Part shown: piece after piece, positions 1-7,954 of the stretch
Layout of the letters: every line of letters begins with the position of its first letter
Numbering within the stretch: position 1 is the first letter of the stretch
Source: Betaproteobacteria bacterium
Lineage (GTDB): Bacteria; Pseudomonadota; Gammaproteobacteria; Burkholderiales; Rhodocyclaceae
Assembly: GCA_028868235.1 (NCBI GenBank)
Contig: JAGWUW010000027.1
Span: 1 to 14,185 of the forward strand
Length of the DNA: 14,185 nt
Direction of reading: 5' to 3'
Notes under the pieces: model-generated
Told to the model about the DNA's origin: nothing
What the model saw: the letters and a program-made list of their open reading frames with translations, nothing else
Database searches by the model: none
Made by a program: the position numbers and the translations under genes

Positions 1-1430
1 GGGGCGAACATCTTGCCCTCCATGCCCTGCAGGGTCATCAGGGGCAGGAACACCAGGATGATGATGCTCACCCCGAAGATCACCGGGGTCGCCACCTCGC
101 GCACCGCATCAAACACGATACGGGCCTTGCTCTCTCCGCGCTCCACGGCGGTGCCCAAGCGGGCGAAGGCGTTTTCCACCACCACCACTGAGCCATCCAC
201 CATCAGGCCAATCGCAATCGCCAAACCGCCCAAAGACATCAGGTTGGCCGAGATGCCGTAGTAATTCATGGCCATGAAGGTCAGCAAGGGCGTCAGCACC
301 AGGGTCGCCACCACGATCAGGCTGGAGCGCACATCCCCCAGGAAGAGCAGCAGAATCACCACCACTAACGCAATACCTTCCAGCAATACCTTGCTGACCG
401 TCCACAAGGCCGCATCCACCAGCTCGGAGCGGTCGTAGTAGGGCACGATCTTCAGGCCGTCGGGCAGCATGCCCTTGCGGTTGATTTCCTCGACCCGGCC
501 CTTGACACGGCCGACCACGTCCTTCGCGTTGCCGCCGGCGATCATCATCACCACACCGCCGACCGCTTCGGTGGTGCCGTTCTTGATCACCGCACCCTGG
601 CGTACTTCATGGCCGATCTGCACTTCGGCCACATCGCGCACATAGACCGGCACACCGTCCTTTTCCTTCAGCACGATGGCACGCAGATCCTCAATGTCGC
701 GCACTAGGCCGATGCTACGGATCAGATACTGCTCGGCGTACTGCGGCAGCACACCGCCACCGGCGTTGGCGTTGTTACTACTCACCGCCCGATAGACGTC
801 GGCCACCGACAGGCCGAAGTGGCGCAGCTTTTCCGGATTCACCAGCACCTGATACTGCTTGGCGAAACCGCCCTGCGAGTTGATCTCGGCGACACCGGGA
901 ATCGAGCGCAACAGCGGTCGCACCACCCAATCCTGGGCGATGCGCCGTTTCATCAATTCCTCTTCGCTCAGCACATTGTCGCCGTCATCGGCACGTTCAA
1001 GCGTGTATTGATAGACCTCACCAAGGCCGGTGGACACCGGGCCAAGGACCGGCGAGATACCTGGCGGAAGGCGCGAACCAACTTCCAGCAGGCGCTCCAT
1101 GACCAGCTGGCGGGCAAAATAGACGTCGGTCTTGTCGGAGAACACCAGCGTAATCAGCGACAGCCCCGGCTTGTTCAGCGAGCGCATTTCCTCGAGCCCG
1201 GGCAAGCCGGTCATCGCCACCTCCAGCGGCACCGTGGCAAAGCGCTCGACCTCTTCCGGCGAGCGGCCCGGTGCCTCTGTGGCGATCTGGACCTGGACGT
1301 TGGTCACGTCAGGGAAGGCATCGACCGACAATTTCTGGGCTGCGCCCAAGCCGAAGAAAAAGAGCACGGCAGCGATGACCGCGACGATCAGACGCTGCTT
1401 GAGCGCCGCCCGAACGAGAGATTCGATCAC
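1..1430 (-). CDS. Heavy-metal efflux RND pump, CusA/CzcA family (N-terminal part, truncated by window edge)
   Basis: Inner-membrane, proton-driven pump of a tripartite metal exporter. The 476 codons visible are slightly under half of the usual ~1030-1050 residues. The reading frame is open from a GTG at 1430 to the window edge. The N-terminus (IESLVRAALKQR) is followed by TM1 and the periplasmic motif DAFPDVTNVQVQ, typical of HME-type RND pumps. Further on come TGLPGLEEMRSL and GPVSTGLGEVYQ of the porter domain, then hydrophobic TM2-TM4. TM4 carries MSLGGLAIAIGLMVDGS, whose Asp (about residue 412) matches the proton-relay Asp of RND pumps. The GTG start is supported by GGAGG four bases upstream and by a 4-base overlap (GTGA) with the adaptor gene. 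The methionine or carboxylate residues that set metal specificity lie outside the window, so I cannot choose Cu/Ag against Co/Zn/Cd. The N-terminal motif style is closer to CzcA. Confidence 0.93.
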   Translation of the reverse strand, partial: MIESLVRAALKQRLIVAVIAAVLFFFGLGAAQKLSVDAFPDVTNVQVQIATEAPGRSPEEVERFATVPLEVAMTGLPGLEEMRSLNKPGLSLITLVFSDKTDVYFARQLVMERLLEVGSRLPPGISPVLGPVSTGLGEVYQYTLERADDGDNVLSEEELMKRRIAQDWVVRPLLRSIPGVAEINSQGGFAKQYQVLVNPEKLRHFGLSVADVYRAVSSNNANAGGGVLPQYAEQYLIRSIGLVRDIEDLRAIVLKEKDGVPVYVRDVAEVQIGHEVRQGAVIKNGTTEAVGGVVMMIAGGNAKDVVGRVKGRVEEINRKGMLPDGLKIVPYYDRSELVDAALWTVSKVLLEGIALVVVILLLFLGDVRSSLIVVATLVLTPLLTFMAMNYYGISANLMSLGGLAIAIGLMVDGSVVVVENAFARLGTAVERGESKARIVFDAVREVATPVIFGVSIIILVFLPLMTLQGMEGKMFA

Positions 1431-2563
1431 GCCCCCTCCATTTCCTTGCGGTTACGTTCGTTGTTCAGGTGGAAGGCGCCGTCGACGACCAGTTCTTCGC
1501 CACCCTTGAGGCCACCAAGTACGACCCGGATACCGCCCTGTTCTGGGCCAAGCTTTACCTTGAGCAGACGAAAAGCACCATCACCCTCTGCAACAAAAAC
1601 AAAGTCCTCATCGTTCTGGCGCACCACTGCATTCGCGGGCACGACCAGCCGTTCGACTGGCTTGGTCTCGATCAGCATCGATGCCAGCATCGCCGGCTTG
1701 AGACGGCCATCATGGTTGTCCAGCTCAGTACGCACCAGCACGGTACGGGTTTCCGGGTCTATGGTCTGGCCAACGAAAATCAGCTTTCCAACAAGCTTTT
1801 CATTGCCCAGTGCCGGCACCTCAATGGTGACCGTCTGGCCTACCTTGACCTGACCAACCTGCTGCTCGGGCACTTGAGCCACCGCCCACAAGCGCGAAAG
1901 GTCGGCGACGACGAACAAGGCATCGGCCGGTTGCACGACCTGGCCCTGCGCCAGTTTGCGTTCGACGACCACGCCGCTTAACGTAGCGAGCACCGGGGTT
2001 ACCGAATTGATCTCACCTTGCTTGCTCAAGCGCTCAATAGACCCCGCGCTGACCCCGAGCAAAGCAAGCTGATCAGCCGCTGCGCGCGTTTCCGCCTGGG
2101 AAATTTTGTATTCGCTCTCCCGACGTTGTAGTTCGGCCGCCCCGATGACGTCGGCCTCAAACAGCACCTTCGCACGCTCGGCATTACGACGGTTCAGTTC
2201 GAGCTGGGCGCGGGCCTTCAAATAGGCCAGCTGCTGCTCGGACAATTCGCTGCTGTTCAGGCGAGCCAGCACATCGCCTTTTTTCACATCCTGGCCCAAC
2301 CGGGCATCGATCGCTGTTACCCGCCCGGTGATCGTTGCCCCAATGCGCGCCAGGCGATATTCATCGAAATCGATTCGCCCCGCGACGCGCAAGATCTCGG
2401 CCACCGGCTGGCTGGTAGCCTTAGTGAACTTGAGCTGCGCCAGTAGTTCGGCGGATGGCAGCACCAGCAGTGGGTCCCGCTTCTGATGGGCTGCCTTGTC
2501 GCTTTCCTTGTTGCAGGCGGCCAGCAACACCGCAACCATGATCAGCACCAGTATTTTCTTCAT
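1427..2563 (-). CDS. RND efflux periplasmic adaptor (membrane fusion) lipoprotein, CusB/CzcB type
   Basis: 378-residue adaptor that would bridge the RND pump and the outer-membrane channel in the periplasm. Residues 1-17 form a lipoprotein signal ending in the lipobox L14-A-A-C17; Asn at +2 does not suggest inner-membrane retention. Next come a barrel-sandwich/lipoyl half (about 50-95, GRVTAIDARLGQDVKKGDVL), a helical hairpin (about 100-165, rich in Glu/Arg/Gln), the second lipoyl half (about 190-215) and beta-barrel and membrane-proximal domains ending LNNERNRKEMEG. A methionine-rich N-terminus like that of CusB is absent; only His26 stands near the lipid anchor. That weakly argues against a Cu/Ag-specific CusB. 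The start is preceded by GGAGG at 2573-2577 (minus-strand reading) and shares one base with the channel gene's stop (TAATG). The end overlaps the pump start by four bases, so the three genes look translationally coupled. Confidence 0.93.
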   Translation of the reverse strand: MKKILVLIMVAVLLAACNKESDKAAHQKRDPLLVLPSAELLAQLKFTKATSQPVAEILRVAGRIDFDEYRLARIGATITGRVTAIDARLGQDVKKGDVLARLNSSELSEQQLAYLKARAQLELNRRNAERAKVLFEADVIGAAELQRRESEYKISQAETRAAADQLALLGVSAGSIERLSKQGEINSVTPVLATLSGVVVERKLAQGQVVQPADALFVVADLSRLWAVAQVPEQQVGQVKVGQTVTIEVPALGNEKLVGKLIFVGQTIDPETRTVLVRTELDNHDGRLKPAMLASMLIETKPVERLVVPANAVVRQNDEDFVFVAEGDGAFRLLKVKLGPEQGGIRVVLGGLKGGEELVVDGAFHLNNERNRKEMEGA

Positions 2564-3804
2564 TACTTTGTCCCTCCCGGGCCGGCCCGCAGCCGCTCGA
2601 TTTCAACCCAAGCCGCCGCTAGTTCATAACGGGCAACAATCAACTCGGCACGCGCAGCCCGGAAAACCCGTTGCGCGTCGAGCACTTCCAGAAAACCCCG
2701 TTCGCCGAAGCGATAGGCCGCTTCGGCAACGCTCAGGGCACTCTCGGCCTGTTTCACGATGCCCGACTCCAAGGCGATCACCTGAGCCTGGGCAATCTCG
2801 TATTGCCTATAGGCCACCACCAATTGCTGATCCAGCAAGAACTCCTGCGCAGCCAGCTCGTGACGGGAGCGGGCCAGATAGGCCGAAGCCTCCCCGACCT
2901 GGCCATTACGGTGATCCCAGAGCGGCACGGTCAGCACGACGCCGAGCCGCGAGGTCCGCATGTCCGGGTCGTCGTCATAGCCGCCCTTCACCGCCAAACT
3001 GGGCCAACGCTGTCGGCGCTCAAGTTCGAGCTGACGCTCGGCCCGGCTCACTTCGGCCCGACTTCTCGCCAGTGAGGGACTGTCACTCGGCAACGCCTGG
3101 CGGACAGTCTCTATCGGCGGCAAATCCGGTACCTCACGCAAGGTACCGCGCAGGGAATAGTCGACCGGCAAGCCCGTACCGATGCTCTGACGCAGGAGGG
3201 AACGCGCCTGTTCGGCACGAAATCCGGCTGCTTGAAGCGATTTCTGCGCGTTCAGCATTTCGGCATCCACTTTGATCAATTCAAAGCGCGGCGCTTCACC
3301 GCTATCCACACGCAGGGCAATACGCGAACGAACGCTTTCCATCAGCTCAACGTCTTCCCGAGCATTGTGCAATTCGGCATTGCGTCGCAACACCTCGAAA
3401 TACCGCAGGCGTATGTTGGCCAGCAAATCGGCCTCGAAGGCACGTAATCCTGCTTCGCCAACCTGCACTCCCGCCTCGGCGGCACCGATGCGCGAAGCGC
3501 GCACCCAGGGCAGGTCGATAGGCTGGGTCAGCGTCACACTACGTGCATCCCCGGCATTGCTGCCGGCCGCACGCGAACGCGCCGTCCCCGCCAGGTACTC
3601 AATTTCCGGATTGGGGAAGGCTCTAGCGCTTTGTACGGCGTAGCGGGCCGCCGCTACCTGCTCTCGGGTCGCCATCATGCTGTGGCTCGACTCGATGGCC
3701 AGCCTTTCCAATTCAGGTAGGGCATACTCCTGACCGGCTGCATGAACCGCCGCCGAAATCCAGGCGCCGGCCATTAGACCCAGAAATTTATTGCGATGCA
3801 CCAT
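2563..3804 (-). CDS. TolC-family outer-membrane efflux channel (CusC/CzcC type)
   Basis: 413 residues, within the normal range for outer-membrane efflux proteins. An N-terminal Sec signal (MVHRNKFLGLMAGAWISAAV) with probable cleavage after VHA, residue 22, is followed by two repeats of long heptad-like helices rich in Ala, Arg, Glu and Leu. Examples are EQVAAARYAVQSARAFPNPE early and AESALSVAEAAYRFGERGFL late; the phrase YRFGERGFLEVLDAQR is typical of the second repeat. There is no lipobox, unlike E. coli CusC. It is the first gene of the efflux operon and presumably forms the outer-membrane exit duct for the adaptor and pump encoded next. The start is the only ATG that gives an intact signal peptide, though its Shine-Dalgarno is weak. 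The substrate cannot be told from this protein. Confidence 0.92.
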   Translation of the reverse strand: MVHRNKFLGLMAGAWISAAVHAAGQEYALPELERLAIESSHSMMATREQVAAARYAVQSARAFPNPEIEYLAGTARSRAAGSNAGDARSVTLTQPIDLPWVRASRIGAAEAGVQVGEAGLRAFEADLLANIRLRYFEVLRRNAELHNAREDVELMESVRSRIALRVDSGEAPRFELIKVDAEMLNAQKSLQAAGFRAEQARSLLRQSIGTGLPVDYSLRGTLREVPDLPPIETVRQALPSDSPSLARSRAEVSRAERQLELERRQRWPSLAVKGGYDDDPDMRTSRLGVVLTVPLWDHRNGQVGEASAYLARSRHELAAQEFLLDQQLVVAYRQYEIAQAQVIALESGIVKQAESALSVAEAAYRFGERGFLEVLDAQRVFRAARAELIVARYELAAAWVEIERLRAGPGGTK

Positions 3805-3867
3805 GAGAAAAACTCAGCAAGCGTTATGCCAAATACCTTGGCCGACTAGGCGTCTACAGCGTGGAGC

Positions 3868-3883
3868 ACCCTGAGCACAGGGT
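3868..3883. repeat. Short perfect inverted repeat upstream of the metal-efflux operon
   Basis: ACCCTG-AGCA-CAGGGT is a perfect 6-bp dyad with a 4-base centre. It lies about 65-80 bases upstream of the channel gene start, in the 200-base gap between htpX and the efflux operon. It could be an operator half-site pair or a small hairpin. No run of T follows on either strand, so it is not an intrinsic terminator. Short dyads of this size also arise by chance. The rest of the gap (3805-4004) shows no gene and no convincing -35/-10 pair. Confidence 0.3.
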
Positions 3884-4004
3884 TCATCAAGCCAGCCGCG
3901 CAGATCAGCGCAGTAACCTCGCGCTAGCAAAAAGGTGGCGGCGTTGCACAGAAGCGCACCACAACCAATGCCCAGTTTTGCGTCGGCGTGAAGTCGGCCC
4001 GAAG

Positions 4005-4889
4005 TCAGTTACGATTCAAAGCCAATGCGGTGATGCGCTCTTCGAGCGGCGGATGCGTAGCAAACAAGGTCATGAAATCGCCCTTGCCACCGGCGATACC
4101 GGATGCCGCCATGTTTTGCGGCAAGGGTTCGGTATGCAATTTGCCCAGACGGCGCAGCGCGTTTTGCATTGGCAGCGCCGTACCCAACAGGCCGGCCGCC
4201 CCCGCATCGGCACGGAATTCACGCTGACGGGAGAACCAGGCAACGATGATGCTGGCAAGCAAACCGAAGACAATTTCGCACACCATGCTGGTTACCATGT
4301 AGCCAATGCCGGGGCCGCTGCTTTCCTCATCGTTGCGGCGCAGAAAGCCATCGACCACATAGCCGACGACACGCGACAGGAATACAACGAAGGTGTTCAC
4401 CACACCCTGGATCAGCGTCAGGGTCACCATGTCGCCGTTGGCGATGTGGGCTACCTCGTGTGCCAGAACAGCTTCGGCTTCTTCGCGGGTCATGCTCTGC
4501 AGCAACCCGGTGGAGACGGCAACCAGCGAGCGGTTTTTGGTCGCCCCCGTGGCGAAGGCGTTCGGTTCGCCATCGTAGATCGCCACTTCCGGCATCGGCA
4601 GTTCGGCCCGCTTGGCTAACTTGGCAACGGTATCGAACAGCCAGACCTCGGTCGAGGTACTCGGATGCTCGATAATCTGGGCACCAGTACTCCACTTGGC
4701 CATGCTTTTCGACATCAGCAGCGAAATGAAGGCACCGCCGAAACCAATCACGGCAGCAAAGACGAGCAGCATGCTGACGTTCAGGCCGTTGGCGGTCAGG
4801 AACTTGTTGATGCCGAGCAGGCTGGTCACGACGCCGAGCACCAGCATCACGGCCAGATTGGTCAGCAAGAACAGAATCACGCGTTTCAT
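4005..4889 (-). CDS. htpX: Protease HtpX, M48 family membrane zinc metalloprotease
   Basis: 294 residues, the usual HtpX length, and alignable with E. coli HtpX from memory over the whole protein. Two N-terminal membrane segments (about 4-26 and 36-58) are followed by the M48 domain. The zinc site is H144-E-V-A-H148, inside [15 protein letters not shown], with Glu224 of REFRADAG as the likely third ligand. Two further hydrophobic segments (about 156-180 and 195-220) flank it. The conserved phrases [16 protein letters not shown] and THPPLEERI are present. HtpX degrades misfolded or damaged inner-membrane proteins with its active site on the cytoplasmic face, overlapping in role with FtsH. The start is fixed by an AGGAG six bases upstream (4896-4900, minus strand). 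It stands alone on the minus strand, divergent from the nhaR-like gene. I see no clear heat-shock sigma-32 promoter. Confidence 0.97.
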   Translation of the reverse strand: MKRVILFLLTNLAVMLVLGVVTSLLGINKFLTANGLNVSMLLVFAAVIGFGGAFISLLMSKSMAKWSTGAQIIEHPSTSTEVWLFDTVAKLAKRAELPMPEVAIYDGEPNAFATGATKNRSLVAVSTGLLQSMTREEAEAVLAHEVAHIANGDMVTLTLIQGVVNTFVVFLSRVVGYVVDGFLRRNDEESSGPGIGYMVTSMVCEIVFGLLASIIVAWFSRQREFRADAGAAGLLGTALPMQNALRRLGKLHTEPLPQNMAASGIAGGKGDFMTLFATHPPLEERITALALNRN

Positions 4890-4990
4890 TTTTTACTCCT
4901 CAAAGGGAAACGGGACGATGCTATGGCATTGCAATTAGCAAAAAAACCGGAGCAAAATTGAACGTTACTTCGATTTTTTCTGCTGAACTC
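4890..4990. promoter_or_regulatory. Divergent htpX / nhaR intergenic region
   Basis: About 100 bases separate the htpX start from the likely nhaR ATG and must hold both promoters and any NhaR autoregulatory site. The stretch is AT-richer than the flanking genes, with an A-run at 4940-4946 and a T-run near 4974-4979. I could not find a -35/-10 pair I would defend on either strand. LysR regulators commonly bind such divergent gaps, so control of htpX by this regulator is possible. That is inference from position only. Confidence 0.35.
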
Positions 4991-5899
4991 ATGACCCCAC
5001 TCAACTTCAAGCACCTGCATTACTTCTGGGTCGTCGCCCAAGAAGGCAGCATTACACGCGCCGCCGAGCGCCTCGACGTAGCCATTCAGACCATTTCTGG
5101 CCAGCTCTCGTTGCTCGAGCGGCAACTGGGCAAGGCGCTGTTCAATAGCCAGGGGCGCGGCTTGGTCCTGAGCGATGCCGGCCGCGTCGCCCTCGGCTAT
5201 GCTGACCAGATTTTCCAGCTCGGCGACGCATTAATCGACGCTGTCCAGCACAGCGACAGCGAGGCCACCTTGCGCCTGCGCGCCGGCATCTCAGACGGCA
5301 TCCCCAAACTACTGGCCTACCGCCTGCTATCGACGATCACCGAGATGCCCGCCGACGTCCGCCTGATCTGTGACGAGGGGGAATTCGAAACCCTGCTCGC
5401 CGACCTCGCCCTGCATCGTCTCGATGTGGTGCTGACCGACCGCGCCGCACCGGTCGGTGGCAACCTTAAGGTGTTCAGTACCCACCTCGGCGAATTTGCC
5501 ACCGGACTGTTCGGTACGCCACCATTGGTCGCGCGCTATGCAAAGGACTTCCCCGCCTCCCTGGATGGTGCACCGCTGCTACTGCCCACCCGCCACAATG
5601 CCCTGCGCGGCCGTATCGACCGCTGGCTGGAGCACACTGATATCCGCCCCAAGGTAGTCGGAGAATTCGAGGATAGCGCCCTGCTCACCACCTTTGGGCG
5701 CGGCGGACTGGGTCTTTTTCCGGCGCCGCTGGTTCTCGCCGAGCAAGTCGAACAGCAACTCGACGCCCGGCCGCTCGGCCCCATGAGCGGCGTCAGCGAA
5801 CAGATTTACGCCATTTCCAGCGAGCGACGCATTCGCCATCCGGCGGTCGAAGCCCTATGTGCTGCAGCGCCGCAAGACGCTCCGGTGCCAAGGGTATAA
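4991..5899 (+). CDS. nhaR: NhaR-like LysR-family transcriptional regulator
   Basis: 302 residues against 301 for E. coli NhaR, with close similarity from the first residues (MTPLNFKHLHYFW) onward. The winged helix-turn-helix occupies about residues 5-62, including EGSITRAAERL and QTISGQLSLLERQLG, ending in the GRGLVLSDAG wing. The rest is the effector-binding domain, with LDVVLTD, a GEFEDSALL segment and the terminal RIRHPAVEALC. NhaR in enterobacteria activates nhaA and osmC in response to Na+, and in E. coli also the pga genes. No antiporter gene is visible here, so the target is unknown. The start is uncertain: an in-frame TTG at 4958 has GGAG five bases upstream and would add 11 residues, while the ATG at 4991 has no good Shine-Dalgarno but matches the family N-terminus exactly. 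I prefer the ATG. The stop codon overlaps a TATAAT box that may serve dacC. Confidence 0.9.
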   Translation: MTPLNFKHLHYFWVVAQEGSITRAAERLDVAIQTISGQLSLLERQLGKALFNSQGRGLVLSDAGRVALGYADQIFQLGDALIDAVQHSDSEATLRLRAGISDGIPKLLAYRLLSTITEMPADVRLICDEGEFETLLADLALHRLDVVLTDRAAPVGGNLKVFSTHLGEFATGLFGTPPLVARYAKDFPASLDGAPLLLPTRHNALRGRIDRWLEHTDIRPKVVGEFEDSALLTTFGRGGLGLFPAPLVLAEQVEQQLDARPLGPMSGVSEQIYAISSERRIRHPAVEALCAAAPQDAPVPRV

Positions 5900-5900
5900 T
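5895..5900 (+). promoter_or_regulatory. Possible -10 box (TATAAT) for dacC
   Basis: A perfect TATAAT overlaps the nhaR stop codon and lies 33 bases before the dacC ATG, which would leave a short leader of about 27 bases. The -35 position (about 5871-5877, GCAAGA-like) is poor and there is no extended TGn motif. The call therefore rests on the -10 alone plus its fitting position. Confidence 0.42.
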
Positions 5901-5933
5901 GGCCTCCCCCAACGCATCATCAAAGAAAATTCC

Positions 5934-7073
5934 ATGTCGCTGTTCCGCAAGACCGCTGCCCTCCTGCTCAGCTTTACGCTCGCCTCGTCGGCGTTCGCCC
6001 AGCAACTCCCTGCCCCCCCCACCTTGGCCGCCAAGTCCTGGCTGCTGATGGACGTCGGCGCCAATCAGGTGCTGACTACCGAAAAACCAGATGATCGCCT
6101 CGAGCCGGCTTCCCTGACCAAGTTGATGACGGCTTACCTGACTTTCGCCGCTCTGCATAAAAAGACGCTAGCGCTCGAGCAAGCCTTGCCTGTCTCGGAA
6201 AAGGCCTGGCGCACAGGCGGCTCCAAGATGTTCGTCCGCGTCGACACGCAGGTTCCGGTCGAAGACCTGATCAAGGGCATGATCGTCCAGTCTGGCAACG
6301 ATGCCTGCGTCACACTGGCCGAAGGCATCGCCGGCAGCGAGGAGAATTTCGCTCAGATGATGAACCGAGAGGCGCAGCGCCTGGGCATGAAGAACAGCCA
6401 CTTCATGAATTCGACTGGCCTGCCCGACCCCGAGCACTACACCACAGCGCGCGACCTCTCCCTGCTCGCCTCGGCGCTGATCCGCGACTTCCCGATCGAG
6501 TACGGCAAGTACTACTCGATGAAGGAATTCCGCTACAACAACATCACCCAGCCGAACCGCAACCGCCTGCTCTTCATCGACCCGACGGTCGACGGTGTCA
6601 AGACCGGTCACACCGAGGCCGCAGGCTACTGCCTGATTTCCTCCGCCCTGCGCGACAAGCGCCGCCTGCTCTCCGTCGTTCTCGGCACCGCCTCCGACAA
6701 CGCCCGTGCCAGCGAATCGCAGAAACTGCTCAATTGGGGCTTCATTTCCTATGAAACCGTCGCTCTGTTCGCCAAAGACCAGGCCGTTTCCACGCTACGC
6801 GTTTGGAAGGGCGCCCAGAGCCAGGTCAAAGCCGGTTTTACCAACGACCTCTCAGTCGTCGTGCCCAAGGGCTACGGCGACAAGGTCAAGTCCGACTTCA
6901 TCGCCGAACCACGCTTGATTGCCCCGATCGAGGCAGGCCAGAAAATTGGCATCCTCAAGGTCAGCATCGAAGACAAGCCGTATGGTGAATACCCGGTAGT
7001 CGCCCTTGAAAAAGTCGAACTCGGCAATATCTTCATTCGCATCATCGACACCATCCGCCTATGGTTCAACTAA
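5934..7073 (+). CDS. dacC: D-alanyl-D-alanine carboxypeptidase (PBP5/6 family)
   Basis: 379 residues. This low-molecular-weight penicillin-binding protein removes the terminal D-Ala from peptidoglycan pentapeptides in the periplasm. A Sec signal (MSLFRKTAALLLSFTLASSA) has its cleavage site after AFA, residue 22. The three active-site motifs are all present: S60-L-T-K63 (nucleophile and base), S120-G-N122 and K223-T-G225. A C-terminal beta domain (about 285-360) follows. The protein ends in an amphipathic helix (NIFIRIIDTIRLWFN) of the kind that anchors PBP5-type enzymes to the membrane. The frame stays open upstream to 5859, but that would add 25 residues before the signal peptide and overlap nhaR, so the ATG at 5934 is preferred. 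It begins the five-gene block with dat, ybeD, lipB and lipA. E. coli has the related order dacA-ybeD-lipB-lipA without dat. Confidence 0.96.
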   Translation: MSLFRKTAALLLSFTLASSAFAQQLPAPPTLAAKSWLLMDVGANQVLTTEKPDDRLEPASLTKLMTAYLTFAALHKKTLALEQALPVSEKAWRTGGSKMFVRVDTQVPVEDLIKGMIVQSGNDACVTLAEGIAGSEENFAQMMNREAQRLGMKNSHFMNSTGLPDPEHYTTARDLSLLASALIRDFPIEYGKYYSMKEFRYNNITQPNRNRLLFIDPTVDGVKTGHTEAAGYCLISSALRDKRRLLSVVLGTASDNARASESQKLLNWGFISYETVALFAKDQAVSTLRVWKGAQSQVKAGFTNDLSVVVPKGYGDKVKSDFIAEPRLIAPIEAGQKIGILKVSIEDKPYGEYPVVALEKVELGNIFIRIIDTIRLWFN

Positions 7074-7077
7074 GGCC

Positions 7078-7953
7078 ATGACTCCCTACGTCGCCGACCC
7101 TGTTTACCTGAATGGCCGTTTCCTGCCTCTGGCGGAAGCGGGCATCTCGCCGCTTGACCGCGGCTTCCTGTACGGGGACGGCGTTTATGAGGTCATTCCG
7201 GTCTATTCCCGACGCGCTTTCCGCCTCGATGAACACCTGCAGCGCCTGCAGGCGACGTTGGGCGGCATCCTGATGGCCAATCCCTTACCCATCGAAGAAT
7301 GGAAGAGCGTCGTTCACAAACTGATCGAAACTGCGCCCTGGGATGACCAGTCGATCTACCTGCAGGTCACCCGCGGCGCCGACGACAAGCGCGACCACGC
7401 ATTCCCGCCGGCCAGCGTACCGCCAACCGCCTTTGCCTTCGCGTCTCCGCTGATCACCACTCCAGCGGAAGTGCGTGCCAAGGGCGTCGCCGCCATCACC
7501 GTACCTGACCTGCGCTGGTCGCGCTGCGACCTCAAAGTCGTCTCGCTACTCGCCAATGTGCTGGCTCGCCAACAGGCCGTCGACCAGGGCTGCGCCGAAG
7601 CGCTGTTAATCCGCGATGGCTACCTGAAAGAAGGCGCCGCTTCCAACATCTTCATCGTCAAAGACGGCATGCTGCTGGCACCACCCAAGACTCACCTGAT
7701 GCTACCCGGCATTACCTACGACGTCATCCTGGAACTGGCAGAGCAGCACAAACAACCGCTCGTCGTACGCGAAATCAACGAAATGGAACTTCGTACCGCT
7801 GATGAGGTCTGGATGACCTCATCGACCAAGGAAATTCTGGCCATCACCACCCTCGACGGCAACCCTGTTGGCACCGGCAAGCCCGGCCCTTACGCAGAAA
7901 AGATGTGGCAGTGGTATCAAGACTTCAAGAACACCGTAATGCGCAAAGGCTGA
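7078..7953 (+). CDS. dat: D-amino-acid (D-alanine) transaminase, class IV PLP enzyme
   Basis: 291 residues, the usual size for the family. It interconverts D-alanine plus 2-oxoglutarate and pyruvate plus D-glutamate, supplying or recycling D-amino acids of the cell wall. Motifs of fold-type IV aminotransferases are visible. They are SPLDRGFLYGDGVYE near the N-terminus (about 24-38), the Schiff-base lysine K153 in CDLKVVSLLANVLARQ, E185 in KEGAASNIF (the PLP-pyridine carboxylate), and the VWMTSSTKEI phosphate-region segment (about 244-253). CDLKVVSLLANVLA resembles the matching stretch of the Bacillus D-amino-acid transaminase more than branched-chain transaminases. A 4-amino-4-deoxychorismate lyase or branched-chain enzyme remains a less likely alternative. 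The ATG lies four bases after the dacC stop; an open frame extends upstream inside dacC but has no family similarity. The context with a D-Ala-releasing enzyme supports the assignment. Confidence 0.92.
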   Translation: MTPYVADPVYLNGRFLPLAEAGISPLDRGFLYGDGVYEVIPVYSRRAFRLDEHLQRLQATLGGILMANPLPIEEWKSVVHKLIETAPWDDQSIYLQVTRGADDKRDHAFPPASVPPTAFAFASPLITTPAEVRAKGVAAITVPDLRWSRCDLKVVSLLANVLARQQAVDQGCAEALLIRDGYLKEGAASNIFIVKDGMLLAPPKTHLMLPGITYDVILELAEQHKQPLVVREINEMELRTADEVWMTSSTKEILAITTLDGNPVGTGKPGPYAEKMWQWYQDFKNTVMRKG

Positions 7954-7954
7954 C

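Noticed and set aside
819..1853. Long plus-strand open frame of about 344 codons opposite the metal-efflux genes
   Set aside because: It lies wholly antisense to the RND pump and adaptor genes, whose motifs are unmistakable. Its translation is His/Arg/Gln-rich with no domain sense, as expected for a shadow frame in high-GC DNA.
2496..3275. Plus-strand open frame of about 259 codons rich in Pro and Arg
   Set aside because: Antisense to the TolC-family gene; the composition (long Pro/Arg/Ser runs) is a typical GC-rich shadow and it has no Shine-Dalgarno or recognisable family.
3805..4004. Possible small gene or RNA between htpX and the efflux operon
   Set aside because: No frame with a start, Shine-Dalgarno and sensible protein; no tRNA-like fold and no terminator T-run. 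A GAAGTC direct repeat near 3990-4006 is too short to interpret.
3861..4619. Plus-strand open frame of about 252 codons opposite htpX
   Set aside because: Mostly antisense to a fully conserved htpX; His/Gln/Arg-rich with no coherent domain.
7006..7077. N-terminal extension of the transaminase into dacC
   Set aside because: The 24 extra residues are Ser-rich with no family counterpart and overlap the conserved dacC C-terminus; the ATG at 7078 matches the family start.
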